45,209 nucleotides of DNA from Reyranella sp. CPCC 100927. Its GTDB lineage: Bacteria; Pseudomonadota; Alphaproteobacteria; Reyranellales; Reyranellaceae. Location: the NCBI RefSeq assembly GCF_007859315.1, contig NZ_VOHA01000037.1, positions 1 to 45,209 on the forward strand, in the 5' to 3' direction. The notes beneath the pieces were generated by a model. It was not told where the DNA came from. It searched no databases and worked only from the letters and a program-made list of their open reading frames with translations. The position numbers and the translations under genes are program-made. Positions 32,512 through 43,100 of this stretch are shown one piece after another (within the stretch, counting starts at the first letter, position 1; the number at the start of each line of letters is the position of its first letter).

Positions 32512-33546
32512 TCAGTTGACCAGGGCGCCCTTGCCGAAGTCGGCGCGCATTTTGGTGCGCTCCGGTGTCGGCATCGGGATCAAGCCCTTGTCGGTCGCCA
32601 TGCCCTCGTCACCGACGATCTTGTCGCTGAGGAAGAACTCGACGTACTCCTTCAGCCCGGGGATCACCGACAGGTGCGCCTTCTTCACGTAGAAGTAGAG
32701 CGGGCGCGACACCGGGTACTTGCCCGAAGCGATGGTGTCGATCGTCGGCTCGATGCCCGACACGGTCGCCACCTTGATCTTGTCCTTGTTCTGCTCGTAG
32801 AAGCTCAGGCCGAACACGCCGATCGCCGTGGGCGTGCGCTGGATGCGCGCCAGGGTCTCGGTGTAGTCGCCATCGATATCGACCGACAGGCCGTCCTTGC
32901 GCACCGCCTTGCAGGCGTTGGCCTTGGCCTTGGCGTCGGTGAGGGCCTTGATCTCCGGGAAGTCGTGGCAGCCGGCTTCCAGCACCTTCTCCTCGAACAC
33001 CTCGCGGGTGCCGTGCTTCTCGCCGGGGATGAACAGCTGGATCGGCTGGTCCGGCAGCTTGGCGTCGATCTGCTTCCAGTTGGTATAGGGGTTGGGCGCC
33101 AGCGCGCCCTTCACCGGCACCTGGGCGGCGACGGCGAGGTAGACGTGCTTGGGCTCCAGCACGAACGTGCCGCCCTTGGTGCTGCTGGCGAAGACGATGC
33201 CGTCGTAGCCGATGCGGATTTCCTGGATCTCGGCGACGCCGTTCTTTTTGCACTCCTCGATCTCGTTGGGCCGGATCTTGCGCGAGGAGTTGGCGATATC
33301 GATGGTCTTCTCGCCGATGCCGCCGCAGAAGTTCTTCAGGCCGGCCGACGAGCCACCCGACTCGACGATCGGCGTCTTGAACTTGCCGGAGAAGGTCTTG
33401 CCGAACTGCTCGGCAGCGATGTTGGCGAAGGGCAGCACCGTCGATGAGCCGGCGATCTGGATCTGGTCGCGCGCCTGCGCCACGCCGGCGGCCATCACGG
33501 CCACCAGGGCCGTGAACGTGCCCGCAGTAAGGGTTCTGACGAGCAT
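32512..33546 (-). CDS. pstS: Periplasmic phosphate-binding protein
   Basis: The 344-aa product has a Sec signal (MLVRTLTAGTFTALVAVMAA, cleavage near AQA at about residue 25) and the PstS phosphate-binding motifs: GSSTVLPF, ESGGSSAGLKNF, DIANSSRKI and HGTREVFEE. It captures phosphate in the periplasm and delivers it to PstCAB. The ATG at 33544-33546 begins the signal peptide and has a GGGAG site upstream. It is the first pst gene after phoR, with a 187-base leader that holds a PHO-box-like promoter. Confidence 0.95.
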   Translation of the reverse strand: MLVRTLTAGTFTALVAVMAAGVAQARDQIQIAGSSTVLPFANIAAEQFGKTFSGKFKTPIVESGGSSAGLKNFCGGIGEKTIDIANSSRKIRPNEIEECKKNGVAEIQEIRIGYDGIVFASSTKGGTFVLEPKHVYLAVAAQVPVKGALAPNPYTNWKQIDAKLPDQPIQLFIPGEKHGTREVFEEKVLEAGCHDFPEIKALTDAKAKANACKAVRKDGLSVDIDGDYTETLARIQRTPTAIGVFGLSFYEQNKDKIKVATVSGIEPTIDTIASGKYPVSRPLYFYVKKAHLSVIPGLKEYVEFFLSDKIVGDEGMATDKGLIPMPTPERTKMRADFGKGALVN

Positions 33547-33635
33547 GGAAGCTCCCGTATCTCTTGCAGTCCAAAGGTACCTGGCGGTGGACCGCATCCC
33601 GCCGTCGGCGCGAGTCCTATGAAGCGGACAACACG

Positions 33636-33669
33636 GTTTTATTGCTGATTTATTTCAGTTCGATGACGT
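33636..33669 (-). promoter_or_regulatory. Candidate PHO box and -10 element of the pst operon
   Basis: On the minus strand, ACGTCATCGAACTGAAAT (33669-33652) matches CTGTCAT-N4-CTGTCAT at 5 of 7 bases in each half. Ten bases further, TAAAAC (33641-33636) is a plausible -10 hexamer. A 10-base spacing is typical of PhoB-activated promoters, where the PHO box replaces the -35. The pstS start codon follows about 90 bases later. Confidence 0.5.
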
Positions 33670-33733
33670 CTGCGGGCCGGTTCTTGCACGCCGATGTTGG
33701 ACAAGTGCTTTAGTTGTTGAGGAATCGGCGTTT

Positions 33734-35137
33734 TTAGGGCCGTACCAGCTCGGCCGGGGCGGTGGAAAACTCGCTCGCGGGTAATAGAACCGTAAACGTC
33801 GAGCCCTCGCCGACGGCGCTCTCGACCTCCAGGCGGCCACGGTGGCGGTTGAGTACATGCTTGACGATGGCCAGCCCCAGGCCGGTACCGCCCATCTGGC
33901 GCGAGCGCGCGGTGTCGACGCGGTAGAAGCGTTCGGTCAGGCGCGGCAGGTGCTCGGCGGCAATGCCCTCGCCGTGGTCGCGGACGACCAGGCGCAGGCT
34001 GCCGTCCTGGCGGGTGGCGTCGACGGTCACGGTGGTGCCCGGCCGGGTGTATTTCACGGCGTTGTCGATCAGGTTCTGGAACGCCATGGCCAGTTCGTCG
34101 CGATCGCCGATGACCGCCGGCAGGCCGTCGGCCAAGTTCAGCCGCAGGCTGACGTCACGCGGGCGGGCCTTCATTTCCAGCATCTCGACCAGGCCGCGCA
34201 GCAGCGGGCCGACCTCGACTCGTCCCACCGGCGGCTCGTGTTCGCGCTGCTCGATGCGCGACAGTGACAGCAGGTCCTCGACCAGCCGGCGCATGCGCCC
34301 GGTCTGCTCGGCCATGATGGCCAGGAACCGCTCGCGCGCCTCGGCATCGTCGCGCGCCGGACCGCGCAGTGTCTCGACGAAGCCGACCAGGCTGGCCAGC
34401 GGCGTGCGCAGTTCGTGGCTGGCGTTGGCGACGAAGTCGGCGCGCATGCGCTCGGCGCGACGCAGCGCCGTCATGTCGTGCAGCACCACCAGCACCAGCG
34501 AGCCGTCGTCGGTCGGTCGCGGCAAGGCCGTGATATGGGCGGCAAGGATGCGGGCCGGCGGCCCGGTGACCGTGATCTCGGCCGGCTCCTCGATCGGCCG
34601 GCCGGCCAGCGCCGCATCGACGCTGTCCAGCAGCGACGGCTGGCGCAGCGTGGCCGCAAGGTCGCGCCCGGTCTCGATCGGACCCAGCAGGGAGCGGGCG
34701 GCGCGGTTGAAGCGCACCACGCGACGATTGCCGTCGATACCCAGCAGCGGGTCGGGCAGGCCGTCAACGATGGCCTGGGCCGATGCCGACAGCGAGTCGA
34801 TGGAGGTGCGCTGCCGGCGCCACAGGCGGGTCAGCGCGGCGACGCCGCCGGCCAACTCCTCGGCCGCCGGCGACAGCACGAAGCGCGGTACGTCGGCGTC
34901 ATCGCCGCGCGACAGCGCCTCGACAAACCGGGCAAAGCGGCCGACCGACAGAACGTAGCGGCGCACCACGATCGCGGTCGCCACGGCGATGCCGGCGAAC
35001 GCGATCAGCGCGTGCAGCAGCGGCAGCGCATCCATCCACACCAGGATCAGCAGAGCCAAGCCCGACGGCGCCAGCGCAATGGCGTTGGCGATCAGGTGGC
35101 GGCGCAACGGTAGCGACGGTGGGGCGGTCTCGGCCAT
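33734..35137 (-). CDS. phoR: Phosphate regulon sensor histidine kinase
   Basis: The 467-aa product has two N-terminal membrane segments (about residues 17-36 and 40-58), a PAS-like domain (IVDGLPDPLLGIDGNRRVV), a HisKA domain with His241 in FVANASHELRTPLASLVGFV, and an ATPase domain with NLIDNAVKYTRPG (N box), DHGEGI and GGTGLGLAIVKH (G box). This architecture is that of PhoR, which phosphorylates PhoB. The ATG at 35135-35137 is preferred over a TTG at 35158. It heads the phosphate gene run, 98 bases downstream of cusA on the same strand. Confidence 0.9.
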   Translation of the reverse strand: MAETAPPSLPLRRHLIANAIALAPSGLALLILVWMDALPLLHALIAFAGIAVATAIVVRRYVLSVGRFARFVEALSRGDDADVPRFVLSPAAEELAGGVAALTRLWRRQRTSIDSLSASAQAIVDGLPDPLLGIDGNRRVVRFNRAARSLLGPIETGRDLAATLRQPSLLDSVDAALAGRPIEEPAEITVTGPPARILAAHITALPRPTDDGSLVLVVLHDMTALRRAERMRADFVANASHELRTPLASLVGFVETLRGPARDDAEARERFLAIMAEQTGRMRRLVEDLLSLSRIEQREHEPPVGRVEVGPLLRGLVEMLEMKARPRDVSLRLNLADGLPAVIGDRDELAMAFQNLIDNAVKYTRPGTTVTVDATRQDGSLRLVVRDHGEGIAAEHLPRLTERFYRVDTARSRQMGGTGLGLAIVKHVLNRHRGRLEVESAVGEGSTFTVLLPASEFSTAPAELVRP

Positions 35138-35235
35138 GCTGCTCACTATAGCGGTCAACGCTTAGTAGCCGGAATCGTCGCCCCGAGTGTTTGGGTTTTT
35201 TTACGCCATCAACAGCCCCCGCCTCTTGGGGTGCA

Positions 35236-38200
35236 TTAACGCCGGGTTGCTGCAGCCCCTTCCGCACGACGATCGTTGGCGAGCGTCCAGCCCTTGGCCA
35301 GGGCGTAGACGGCCGGGATCACGATCAGCGTCAGCAGGGTCGACGACACCATGCCGCCGATCATGGGCACGGCGATGCGCTGCATCACTTCCGACCCGGC
35401 GCCGGTGCTCCATAGGATGGGCAGCAGGCCGGCCGTGATGGCGACCACGGTCATCATCTTGGGCCGCACGCGCTCGACGGCGCCGACCATGATCGCCTGG
35501 TTCAGATCGTCGCGCGTCAACATCCGTCCCTCGGTTGTCCGCGCCTGCCGGATCTCGGCCAGCGCGTGGTCGAGGTACACCAGCATTACGACACCAGTCT
35601 CGGCCGCGACGCCGGCCAAGGCGATGAAGCCGACGGCCACGGCAACGCTCATGTTGAAGCCGAGTGCATAGAGCAGCCACAGGCCGCCGGTCAGGGCGAA
35701 GGGCAGCGACAACATCACGATCAGGGTTTCCGTCAGGCGCCGGAAATTGAGGTACAGCAGCAGAAAGATCACCAGCAGGGTCACCGGAACCACGATCTTC
35801 AGCCGGGCCTCGGCGCGCTCGAGGTATTCGAACTGACCGCTCCACTGGATGTAGCTGCCCGCGGGGAAGGTCACGGCGTTCAGCACGGCCTTCCGGGCCT
35901 CGGCAACGTATCCGGCCAGGTCGCGATCGCGCACATCGACGAAGATGTAGACCGCGAGCTTGGCGTTCTCGGTACGAATCGAGGCCGCGCCGCGCCCCAG
36001 CCGGATCTGCGCAACCTGGCCCAGGGTGACCGTGCCACCGTCGGGCAGCGCGATCAGCGTATTGGCCGCGATGGCGGCCGGATCGCTGCGCAGGTCGCGC
36101 GGATAGCGGACGTTCACGCCGTAGCGTTCGCGGCCCTCGACGGTGGTCGTCACCGTCTCGCCGCCCAGCGACAGGGCGATGGTGTTCTGCACGGCATCGA
36201 TCGTGAGCCCGTAGCGCGCCAGCATCACGCGGTCGGGCTCGATGTTGAGGTAGTAGCCGCCCAGTACGCGCTCGGCGACGGCACTGGAGGTGCCTGGCAC
36301 ACGACGCACGACGCCCTCGATCTGCCGGGCCAACGTCTCCAGTTCGCCCAGGTCGTTGCCCAGGACTTTGATGCCGACCGGTGTGCGGATGCCGGTCGAC
36401 AGCATGTCGATGCGGGCCCGGATCGGCATGGTCCACGAGTTCGCGACGCCGGGGAACTGCAGTGATTTGTCCATCTCGGCGATCAGCCTGTCGGTGGTCA
36501 TGCCGGGGCGCCACTGGTCCTTGGGCTTGAGGTTGATGATGGTTTCAAACATCTCGGTCGGTGCCGGATCGGTGGCGGTGAGAGCGCGGCCGGCCTTGCC
36601 GAACACCGACTCCACTTCGGGGAACGACTTGATGATGCGGTTCTGGGTCTGCAGCAGTTCGGCCGCCTTGGTGATCGACAGGCCGGGCAGCGCGATCGGC
36701 ATATAGAACAGTGTGCCCTCGTCGAGGGTGGGCATGAACTCGCCGCCCAGCTTGCTGGCTGGGTACCAGGACAGCGCCAGAATGCCGAAAGCCAACGCCA
36801 ACACCACGGCCTTGGCCCTGAGCACGCCCGCGATGATCGGCCGGTACAGCCCGATCAGTGCCCGGTTCAGCGGATTGCGCCGTTCGGGCAAGATGCGGCC
36901 GCGCACGAACAGCAGCATCAGCGCCGGTACCAGGGTCACCGACAGGATGGCGGCCGATGCCATGGCGAAAGTCTTGGTCCACGCCAGCGGTTTGAACAGG
37001 CGGCCTTCCTGGTCCTCCAGCGCGAAGATCGGCACAAACGACACCGTGACGATCAGCAGGCTGAAGAACAGCGACGGTCCGACCTCGACGGCGGCATCGA
37101 TCAGCACACGCGCCCGCGGTGCATCCGCTGCGGCGCGCTCCAGGTGCTTGTGCGCGTTCTCGATCATCACGATGGCGGCGTCGACCATGGCGCCGATGGC
37201 GATCGCGATGCCGCCCAGGCTCATGATGGTGGAGCTGATGCCCAGCCACCACATGGCGGCGTAGGCCATCAGCACGCCGACCGGCAGCGTGATGACGGCG
37301 ACCAGGGCGCTGCGTACGTGCATCAGGAACACGATGCACACCAGCGCCACGACCAGGCTCTCCTCCAGCAGCGTGGTCTTCAGCGTCGCGATGGCACGGT
37401 GGATCAGGTCGGCGCGGTCGTAGACCGGCACCACCTGGGTGTCGCGCGGCAGGCCGGCGGCGAGTTCGGCGATCTTGGCTTTGGCGGCGGCGATGACGTC
37501 GAGCGCGTTCTGGCCGAAGCGCTGCACGACGATGCCAGCCACGGCCTCGCCCTCGCCGTTCAGTTCGGTGACGCCGCGCCGTTCGTCGGGGCCCAGCACG
37601 ACGCGGGCCACGTCGCGCAGCAGCACCGGCGTGCCGCGGTCGGCCTTCAGCACGATCTGCTCGAGGTCGTCGATGCCGCGCAGGTAGCCGCGGCCGCGCA
37701 CCACGAACTCGGTCTCCGACATCTCGACCGTGCGGCCGCCGACATCCCGGTTGCTGGTGCGCACTGCCTGCGCCACCGTCGACAGCGGGATGCCGAACGC
37801 CTTCAGGCGCAGCGGGTCGACCACGATGTTGTACTGGCGCACGAAGCCGCCGACACTCGCGACCTCCGACACGCCCTCGGCCTTGGCGATCGCATAGCGC
37901 AAGCTCCAGTCCTGGATCGAGCGCAGCTCGGCAAGATTGCGCTGATCGCTCAGCACGGCGTACTGGTAGACCCAGCCGACGCCGGTCGCATCGGGCCCCA
38001 GGCTGGGCGTGACGCCCGAGGGCAGCCGCCGTGCGGCGGCGTTCAGGTATTCCAGCACGCGGCTGCGCGCCCAGTAGGGGTCGGTGCCGTCGTGGAAGAT
38101 GACGTAGACGAACGACACGCCGAAGAACGAGAAGCCGCGGACCGCCTTGGCCCGCGGCACCGACAGCAGCGACGTCGTGAGCGGATAGGTAACCTGGTCC

Positions 38201-38385
38201 TCGACCACCTGCGGCGCCTGACCGCCGTACTCGGTGTAGACGATCACCTGGGTGTCGGAGAGATCGGGGATGGCATCCAGTGGTACCCGCGTCAGCGCCA
38301 GCACGCCGGCAATGACGGCAAAGGCAGTGCCGATCCCCACCAGCATCAGGTTGCGTGCCGACCACGCAATAACGGCCGCGATCAT
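35236..38385 (-). CDS. cusA: CusA-type heavy-metal RND efflux pump, Cu(I)/Ag(I)
   Basis: The 1049-aa product matches the heavy-metal RND family with twelve membrane segments and two large periplasmic loops. The proton-relay aspartate is Asp402 in GAMVDAAIVMIENAHKH. The three methionines known to bind Cu(I)/Ag(I) in E. coli CusA (573, 623, 672) are all present as Met562 (YMPIALPGLS), Met612 (APTEMFETI) and Met661 (IDMLSTGI), each offset by 11 residues. This supports copper/silver over zinc/cobalt export. The adaptor gene lies 15 bases upstream. The outer-membrane channel (CusC) is not in the window. Confidence 0.92.
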   Translation of the reverse strand: MIAAVIAWSARNLMLVGIGTAFAVIAGVLALTRVPLDAIPDLSDTQVIVYTEYGGQAPQVVEDQVTYPLTTSLLSVPRAKAVRGFSFFGVSFVYVIFHDGTDPYWARSRVLEYLNAAARRLPSGVTPSLGPDATGVGWVYQYAVLSDQRNLAELRSIQDWSLRYAIAKAEGVSEVASVGGFVRQYNIVVDPLRLKAFGIPLSTVAQAVRTSNRDVGGRTVEMSETEFVVRGRGYLRGIDDLEQIVLKADRGTPVLLRDVARVVLGPDERRGVTELNGEGEAVAGIVVQRFGQNALDVIAAAKAKIAELAAGLPRDTQVVPVYDRADLIHRAIATLKTTLLEESLVVALVCIVFLMHVRSALVAVITLPVGVLMAYAAMWWLGISSTIMSLGGIAIAIGAMVDAAIVMIENAHKHLERAAADAPRARVLIDAAVEVGPSLFFSLLIVTVSFVPIFALEDQEGRLFKPLAWTKTFAMASAAILSVTLVPALMLLFVRGRILPERRNPLNRALIGLYRPIIAGVLRAKAVVLALAFGILALSWYPASKLGGEFMPTLDEGTLFYMPIALPGLSITKAAELLQTQNRIIKSFPEVESVFGKAGRALTATDPAPTEMFETIINLKPKDQWRPGMTTDRLIAEMDKSLQFPGVANSWTMPIRARIDMLSTGIRTPVGIKVLGNDLGELETLARQIEGVVRRVPGTSSAVAERVLGGYYLNIEPDRVMLARYGLTIDAVQNTIALSLGGETVTTTVEGRERYGVNVRYPRDLRSDPAAIAANTLIALPDGGTVTLGQVAQIRLGRGAASIRTENAKLAVYIFVDVRDRDLAGYVAEARKAVLNAVTFPAGSYIQWSGQFEYLERAEARLKIVVPVTLLVIFLLLYLNFRRLTETLIVMLSLPFALTGGLWLLYALGFNMSVAVAVGFIALAGVAAETGVVMLVYLDHALAEIRQARTTEGRMLTRDDLNQAIMVGAVERVRPKMMTVVAITAGLLPILWSTGAGSEVMQRIAVPMIGGMVSSTLLTLIVIPAVYALAKGWTLANDRRAEGAAATRR

Positions 38386-38400
38386 CTTGCCATCTCCACG

Positions 38401-39630
38401 CTACTGCGCCTCCGGCGGCGTGAACGTCTTCAACGCCGCGCGCAGGTTGCTTTCGGAGTCGATCAGGAATGTCGCCGACACCACGACTCGCTCGCCGTCG
38501 CTGACACCCTCAAGAACGGGATAGTACGCACCGGCCTTCCTGCCGATGGTCACGGTGCGCGGCTCGAAGCGGCCGTCGCCCTTGTCGATCAGCACGACGC
38601 GGCGCGTGCCATCGTCGATCACGGCCGATTCAGGCACCGCCAATTGCGGCGCGGAATCGCCGGTGGCGATCGCGACGCTGGCCAGCATGTCGGCCTTCAG
38701 CCGCTCTTCGGGATTGGCGATCTCGATTCGCACCCGCACCGTGCGAGTCTCGCGTGCCACGCTGGGATAGATGTAGTTCACCGTCCCGGTGAAGCCGCTG
38801 TCGCCATAGGCCGTCGTGGTGATCGCGGCCATCTGGCCGACGCGAATGTCGGCCACCTCGGTCTCGGGCACGTCGGCGACCACCCACACGGCGCTGAGAT
38901 CGACCAGCTTGAACAGAGGTTCGCCGGTCGTGATGCGCATGCCCTGGATCGCCGGTTTCTCGATGACCACGCCGTCGATCGGTGCCGGCAGCGTCAGCGT
39001 GATGCGCGGCTCGCCACCGCGGCGCAGCCGCTCGATTTCGGCTTCGGGCACGCGCATCACCCTGAGGCGCTGCAGTGCCGTTACCTCCAGGCCGGCGACG
39101 GCACTGGTCGAGCGGCGGGCCAGCACGTAGTCCTGTTCGGCCAGCAGCAGCGCCGGGCTGTAGATCGTGGCCAGCGGCTCGCCGCGTTTCACGGGATCGC
39201 CCGTGGCGCTGGCAACGAGCGTTTCGATCCAGCCCTCGAACAGCAAGGCGACGATGGCTTGCCGGCGTTCGTCGAACTGCACGGTGCCGGTGGCGCGGAC
39301 CGGCCGCGTCAGTGGACGGCGTTCGACGATCTCGGTGCGTACGCCCAGGCGCTGGATGCGCTCGGGGCTGATCTTCACCGTGCCGCTGTCGTCAGGCTGG
39401 TCCTCGCCCTCATAGACGGGGATGTAGTCCATGCCCATGGAGTCCTGCTTTGGCACCGGTGAGGTGTCCGGCAGGCCCATGGGATTGCGGTAGTAGAGGA
39501 TCTTCTTGCCGCCCGTACTGGCTGCGGGCGCGGGCATCGGCCCGCTCATCAGCAGGAATGTGCCCGCAGCACCCCCGCTTGCGGCGAGGACGGCAACCGC
39601 GGTGCCCAAAAGAAGCGCGCGCGCCGTCAT
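38401..39630 (-). CDS. cusB: CusB-type RND periplasmic adaptor protein
   Basis: The 409-aa membrane-fusion protein has an N-terminal membrane anchor or signal (residues 5-28), followed by YYRNPMGLPDTSPVPK and DSMGMDYIPVYEGE. Here Met51, Met65 and Met67 correspond to the CusB methionines that hand copper to CusA (49, 64, 66 in E. coli). The lipoyl/barrel-sandwich (ATIYSPALLLAEQDY), alpha-hairpin and beta-barrel domains follow. It links CusA to an outer-membrane channel and is translated just before it. The ATG at 39628-39630 begins the hydrophobic anchor. Confidence 0.92.
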   Translation of the reverse strand: MTARALLLGTAVAVLAASGGAAGTFLLMSGPMPAPAASTGGKKILYYRNPMGLPDTSPVPKQDSMGMDYIPVYEGEDQPDDSGTVKISPERIQRLGVRTEIVERRPLTRPVRATGTVQFDERRQAIVALLFEGWIETLVASATGDPVKRGEPLATIYSPALLLAEQDYVLARRSTSAVAGLEVTALQRLRVMRVPEAEIERLRRGGEPRITLTLPAPIDGVVIEKPAIQGMRITTGEPLFKLVDLSAVWVVADVPETEVADIRVGQMAAITTTAYGDSGFTGTVNYIYPSVARETRTVRVRIEIANPEERLKADMLASVAIATGDSAPQLAVPESAVIDDGTRRVVLIDKGDGRFEPRTVTIGRKAGAYYPVLEGVSDGERVVVSATFLIDSESNLRAALKTFTPPEAQ

Positions 39631-39793
39631 GGCGAGCACCCGCGATGCAGGATGACGGGGATGGCGCCGCGACCAGGGGCCGCGCGCCGGCACGTGAGAA
39701 CAGACATGGAAAGCTCGCGCCAAAGGAGGGCCGGCGCGCGGGCAAGCATGCCGCGACGCAGATCCGGGAGGGCGTTAGATTCGACCGGTCAGT

Positions 39794-40135
39794 TCAGACG
39801 CGCGGCGGCGGCAGCAACGGTCGGATGGCGCGTGACGTGAAATCGCTGCGGCCGGCAAAACCGTGACTGTCGGCAGCGGGCGCGGCCGGCTGCGTGACGG
39901 GCGCTTCCAGTCGCGCCGTCATCGGACCCGGCATGCGGGCACAGGTGCCCAGGCAACTGTCCTTGCGATCGCACGTGTCGCCCGTGCAGTCGTCGCAGGC
40001 CGCGTTGTCGACGGCGGAGTCGGTGACGTCGCCGATAGGTGCGGTGGGCACGACAGCGACCGCCGGCGGCAATGCCGCGGCGCATGCGATAGCGATCACC
40101 ATGAGGATCGCCACGAACTGTCGGAACCTGTGCAC
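39794..40135 (-). CDS. Small exported Cys-rich protein beside cusBA
   Basis: The 113-aa product has an N-terminal hydrophobic signal (FVAILMVIAIACAAALPPAV). It is followed by a short Cys cluster, CDDCTGDTCDRKDSCLGTC, with five cysteines spaced C-x2-C-x4-C-x5-C-x3-C, and a proline-rich tail. It starts with GTG at 40133-40135; an ATG eleven codons later is an alternative. It lies 163 bases upstream of cusB on the same strand. I do not recognise a named family. The cysteines and position suggest periplasmic metal binding, perhaps copper. The gene call rests on the signal peptide, Cys pattern and context. Confidence 0.6.
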   Translation of the reverse strand: MHRFRQFVAILMVIAIACAAALPPAVAVVPTAPIGDVTDSAVDNAACDDCTGDTCDRKDSCLGTCARMPGPMTARLEAPVTQPAAPAADSHGFAGRSDFTSRAIRPLLPPPRV

Positions 40136-40195
40136 CGCGCAACCCTAGACGCGCCGCCCCGTCAACTCAAGTCACAGACCGGCGACCTGCTTCGC

Positions 40196-43100
40196 TCAGA
40201 ACGTCACCGTAAGGTTGGCGCGGATGCCGTGGTCCCGCGCGCCCGCGCCGAGTTGGCCATTGTAGCGCACGCCGAACGTGACCTGCTGCGTGAGGCTGAT
40301 ATCGACTCCGGTGTCGATCACGATGGCGTTGCGCGCCAGCGGCACACCCGAGATGGTGAAATCGGGCCCGCCGGCGACCGCCTGCACCGCCTTGGGTCTC
40401 ACGCCGCCGAAGGCATGGCGCCATCCCGCGGTGGCGTGCACGGTCAGCCGATGGCCGTTGCCGACGTCGAAGCCGGCCGTGGCGCGCGCACCCAGAGTGG
40501 AGAACGTGGCGTCGCTGGTACCGCCACGGCCGCGCAAGGCGGCAGCACCGCCGCTCTCGCGTGTTCCGTTCGTGCGCAGGTTGACGTACGCCAGGTTGGC
40601 GAAAGGCTCCAGCACCACCGGACCAGCATCGACGGTGTAACCGACTTCGCCGTAGATCTGCGCGGTGCGGGCGCTGTAGGTATCGCGGGCGCGGTCGGTG
40701 AAGCCGGGGAAGGCGATGGTGCGGGACGTGTCGATGTCGTGCCAGGCGTAGGCCGCACCGGCACGCACGCCGAATCCGCCGAACTGCGCGCCGCCGTAGA
40801 GGGCGAGGTGGTAGCTGTCGATGCGGGCCGATGACGCGCGCGCGCCCAGGGTTACGCGGGAATTGCTGTAGCCCGCGGCGAGGCCCAGGCGGACGACATC
40901 GCCGATGGCCGCATCGGCGCCGACGATGACGCCGCTCGCCGAGCGGTTGAGGCGGCCGGCATTGCCGTCGCTGGTGAACGTGCTCCACGACCCGAAGCCG
41001 CGCATCCATGCCGTCACCGTATCGCTGGCGGCTGCGGTTCGTCCCGAAGGACTGACGCCGCCGAACGCCTGGCGCAGCCGGTCCAGCGTCGCTTCCCGGA
41101 TGAAGCGGCTGTCTTCCAGCAAGGTGGCCTTGAGCGAAGCGTGGATTTCGCCGGACAGCCCCTCGAAGGCCATGCGCGCGGATGCGGCATCGAGGGGGAC
41201 GATCGCGCCGTAGAGTGGATTGCCGAGGCCCAGGGTCTCGACGCCGCCCGCGGCGGCGACCTGGTTGGGTGTCATGCCGATACCGGCGAAGCGGATGTCG
41301 TTGCGCTGCAGGGTCAGGTAGGCGTTTGACGCATCATAACCGAGGCTCGGTGTGAGGAACGCGAGGTTGCTGCTGACGCCAGCGAACTGGCCGCTCACGC
41401 CGCCCGCGGCGGTCAGGATGGTGTATTGCGTGGCGGGCGCGTAGCTGCCGGGCGCCGCCAGCACCTGCACAGTGCCGCCGGCCAGCGTGGCGGTGCCTGT
41501 GGCGAGGATGCGGTCGGTTGCGCCGGCGGCATCGACCTCGACCTGGTAGGTCGAGCCGGCGGCGAAGGCCACGTTGCCGGCGACGGTCAGCGTGCCGGTG
41601 GAATTGCCGGGCGCCACGATGGCGCCGCTCTGGATCACCACGCCACCGATGGTGCCGGTGCCGCTCAGCGTGCCGCCGCTGAGGGTGACGACAGAGTTGG
41701 CCAGCGATCCGTTCACTACCAGGCGGCCGGCCTCGACAGTGGTCAGGCCTGACAGGGTGCTCGTGCCGGTAAGGTTGAGTGTACCGGCGCCACGCTTGGC
41801 GAGGCTGCCGGTACCATCGATGGCGTTGGCCAGGATCGCGTCGGCGGCCTGGTCGATGATCAGCGCGCCGTTGTTGAGGATCGTGCCGCTGCCGAAGCTG
41901 GCGGCAGAGCCCGCCAGCGTGCCGGCAGCAATGGTCGTGCCGCCGCTATAGGTGTTGGCGCCCGTGAGCACGGTGGTGCCGTTGCCGATCTGCCGCACGG
42001 CGCCACTGCCGGAGATCACGCCGGCGAAGGTCACGCTGTCGGACCTGTTGAAGGCAAGAGTGCGGTCGTTGACGACGTCGCCCGTGATCGCGCCGCTCGT
42101 ACCGCCGTCTCCCAGTTGCAGCGTGCCGCCGCTGATGGTGGTGCCGCCGCTGTACGTGTTGTTGCCGGTCAGGATCAGCGTGCCGCTGCCGACCTTCCGC
42201 AAACCCGTGGCCGTGCCATCCGCAATAGTCGAGGCAATCGAGGCCGCGACGCCAGAATCGACGGTGATCGTTCCAGCGGTGCCGCTGGCCGGCGACATCG
42301 CCAGGGTGCCGCCGCTCAGGGCATATCCTGCGGTCGAGAATTGCAGCGTGTCGAATGCCTGAGTACCGACGACCGTGACGGTACCGCCGGCCGCACCGGC
42401 GAAGATGCCGACGGACCCGCCCCATGTCCCGTTGATGGCTGCTTGGCCGGGCTGGCCGGTCCAGTTGGTGCCGCCGGCCGACCATGTACCGGCGCGGCCA
42501 TCGACCGTGCCGTTGCCGCTGCTGTCGGCGCCATCCCAGAAGAACAGGGTCTGGCCGGCGCCACGCACTGCCAGATTGACCTGGCCCGTGATGCCGGTCT
42601 CGACCTGATGGCCGGCGACTGTGAAGCCGCTGGTGCCGGTGACGCCGACACCGCTGAAGGCGCCGGCCAGCGTCCCGCCGTAGTTGAACAGGCGATAGTA
42701 GCCGCCCGCCGCAGCGCGCGCGTCGAGTGCGCCGCCCAGGGTAAGGTTGCCCGACACCACGACAAGGTCGTTGCCAGTGACGGGATCGCTGCCGCCGGCG
42801 ACGCCGGGCGCGTTCAGCTCGAAGATCGACGTTGCGCCTGCATTGAGCGCCAGGCTGCCGACGCTGAGGGTGCCCGGGCTGGCACCGACCGACAGGGTGC
42901 CGTCGACGGTGACGGGGCCTGCGATGCTGCCGGTACCGGCCAGGGTGCCGCCGGTGAGGACTGAAACCGAACCGCCCAGGGTGGAGTCGACCCGCAGCGT
43001 GCCGTCCGACACGGTGGTGCTGCCGGCGAAAGCGCCACTGTTGCCAGTCAGGATCGTGGTGCCGCCGCCGACCTGATGCAGTGCCCCGCTGCCCGAGATG

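Noticed and set aside
37144-39462. Long plus-strand open frame (772 codons) opposite cusA and cusB
   Set aside because: It spans two well-supported minus-strand genes and their junction, and its translation is His/Gln/Asp-rich with no motif.
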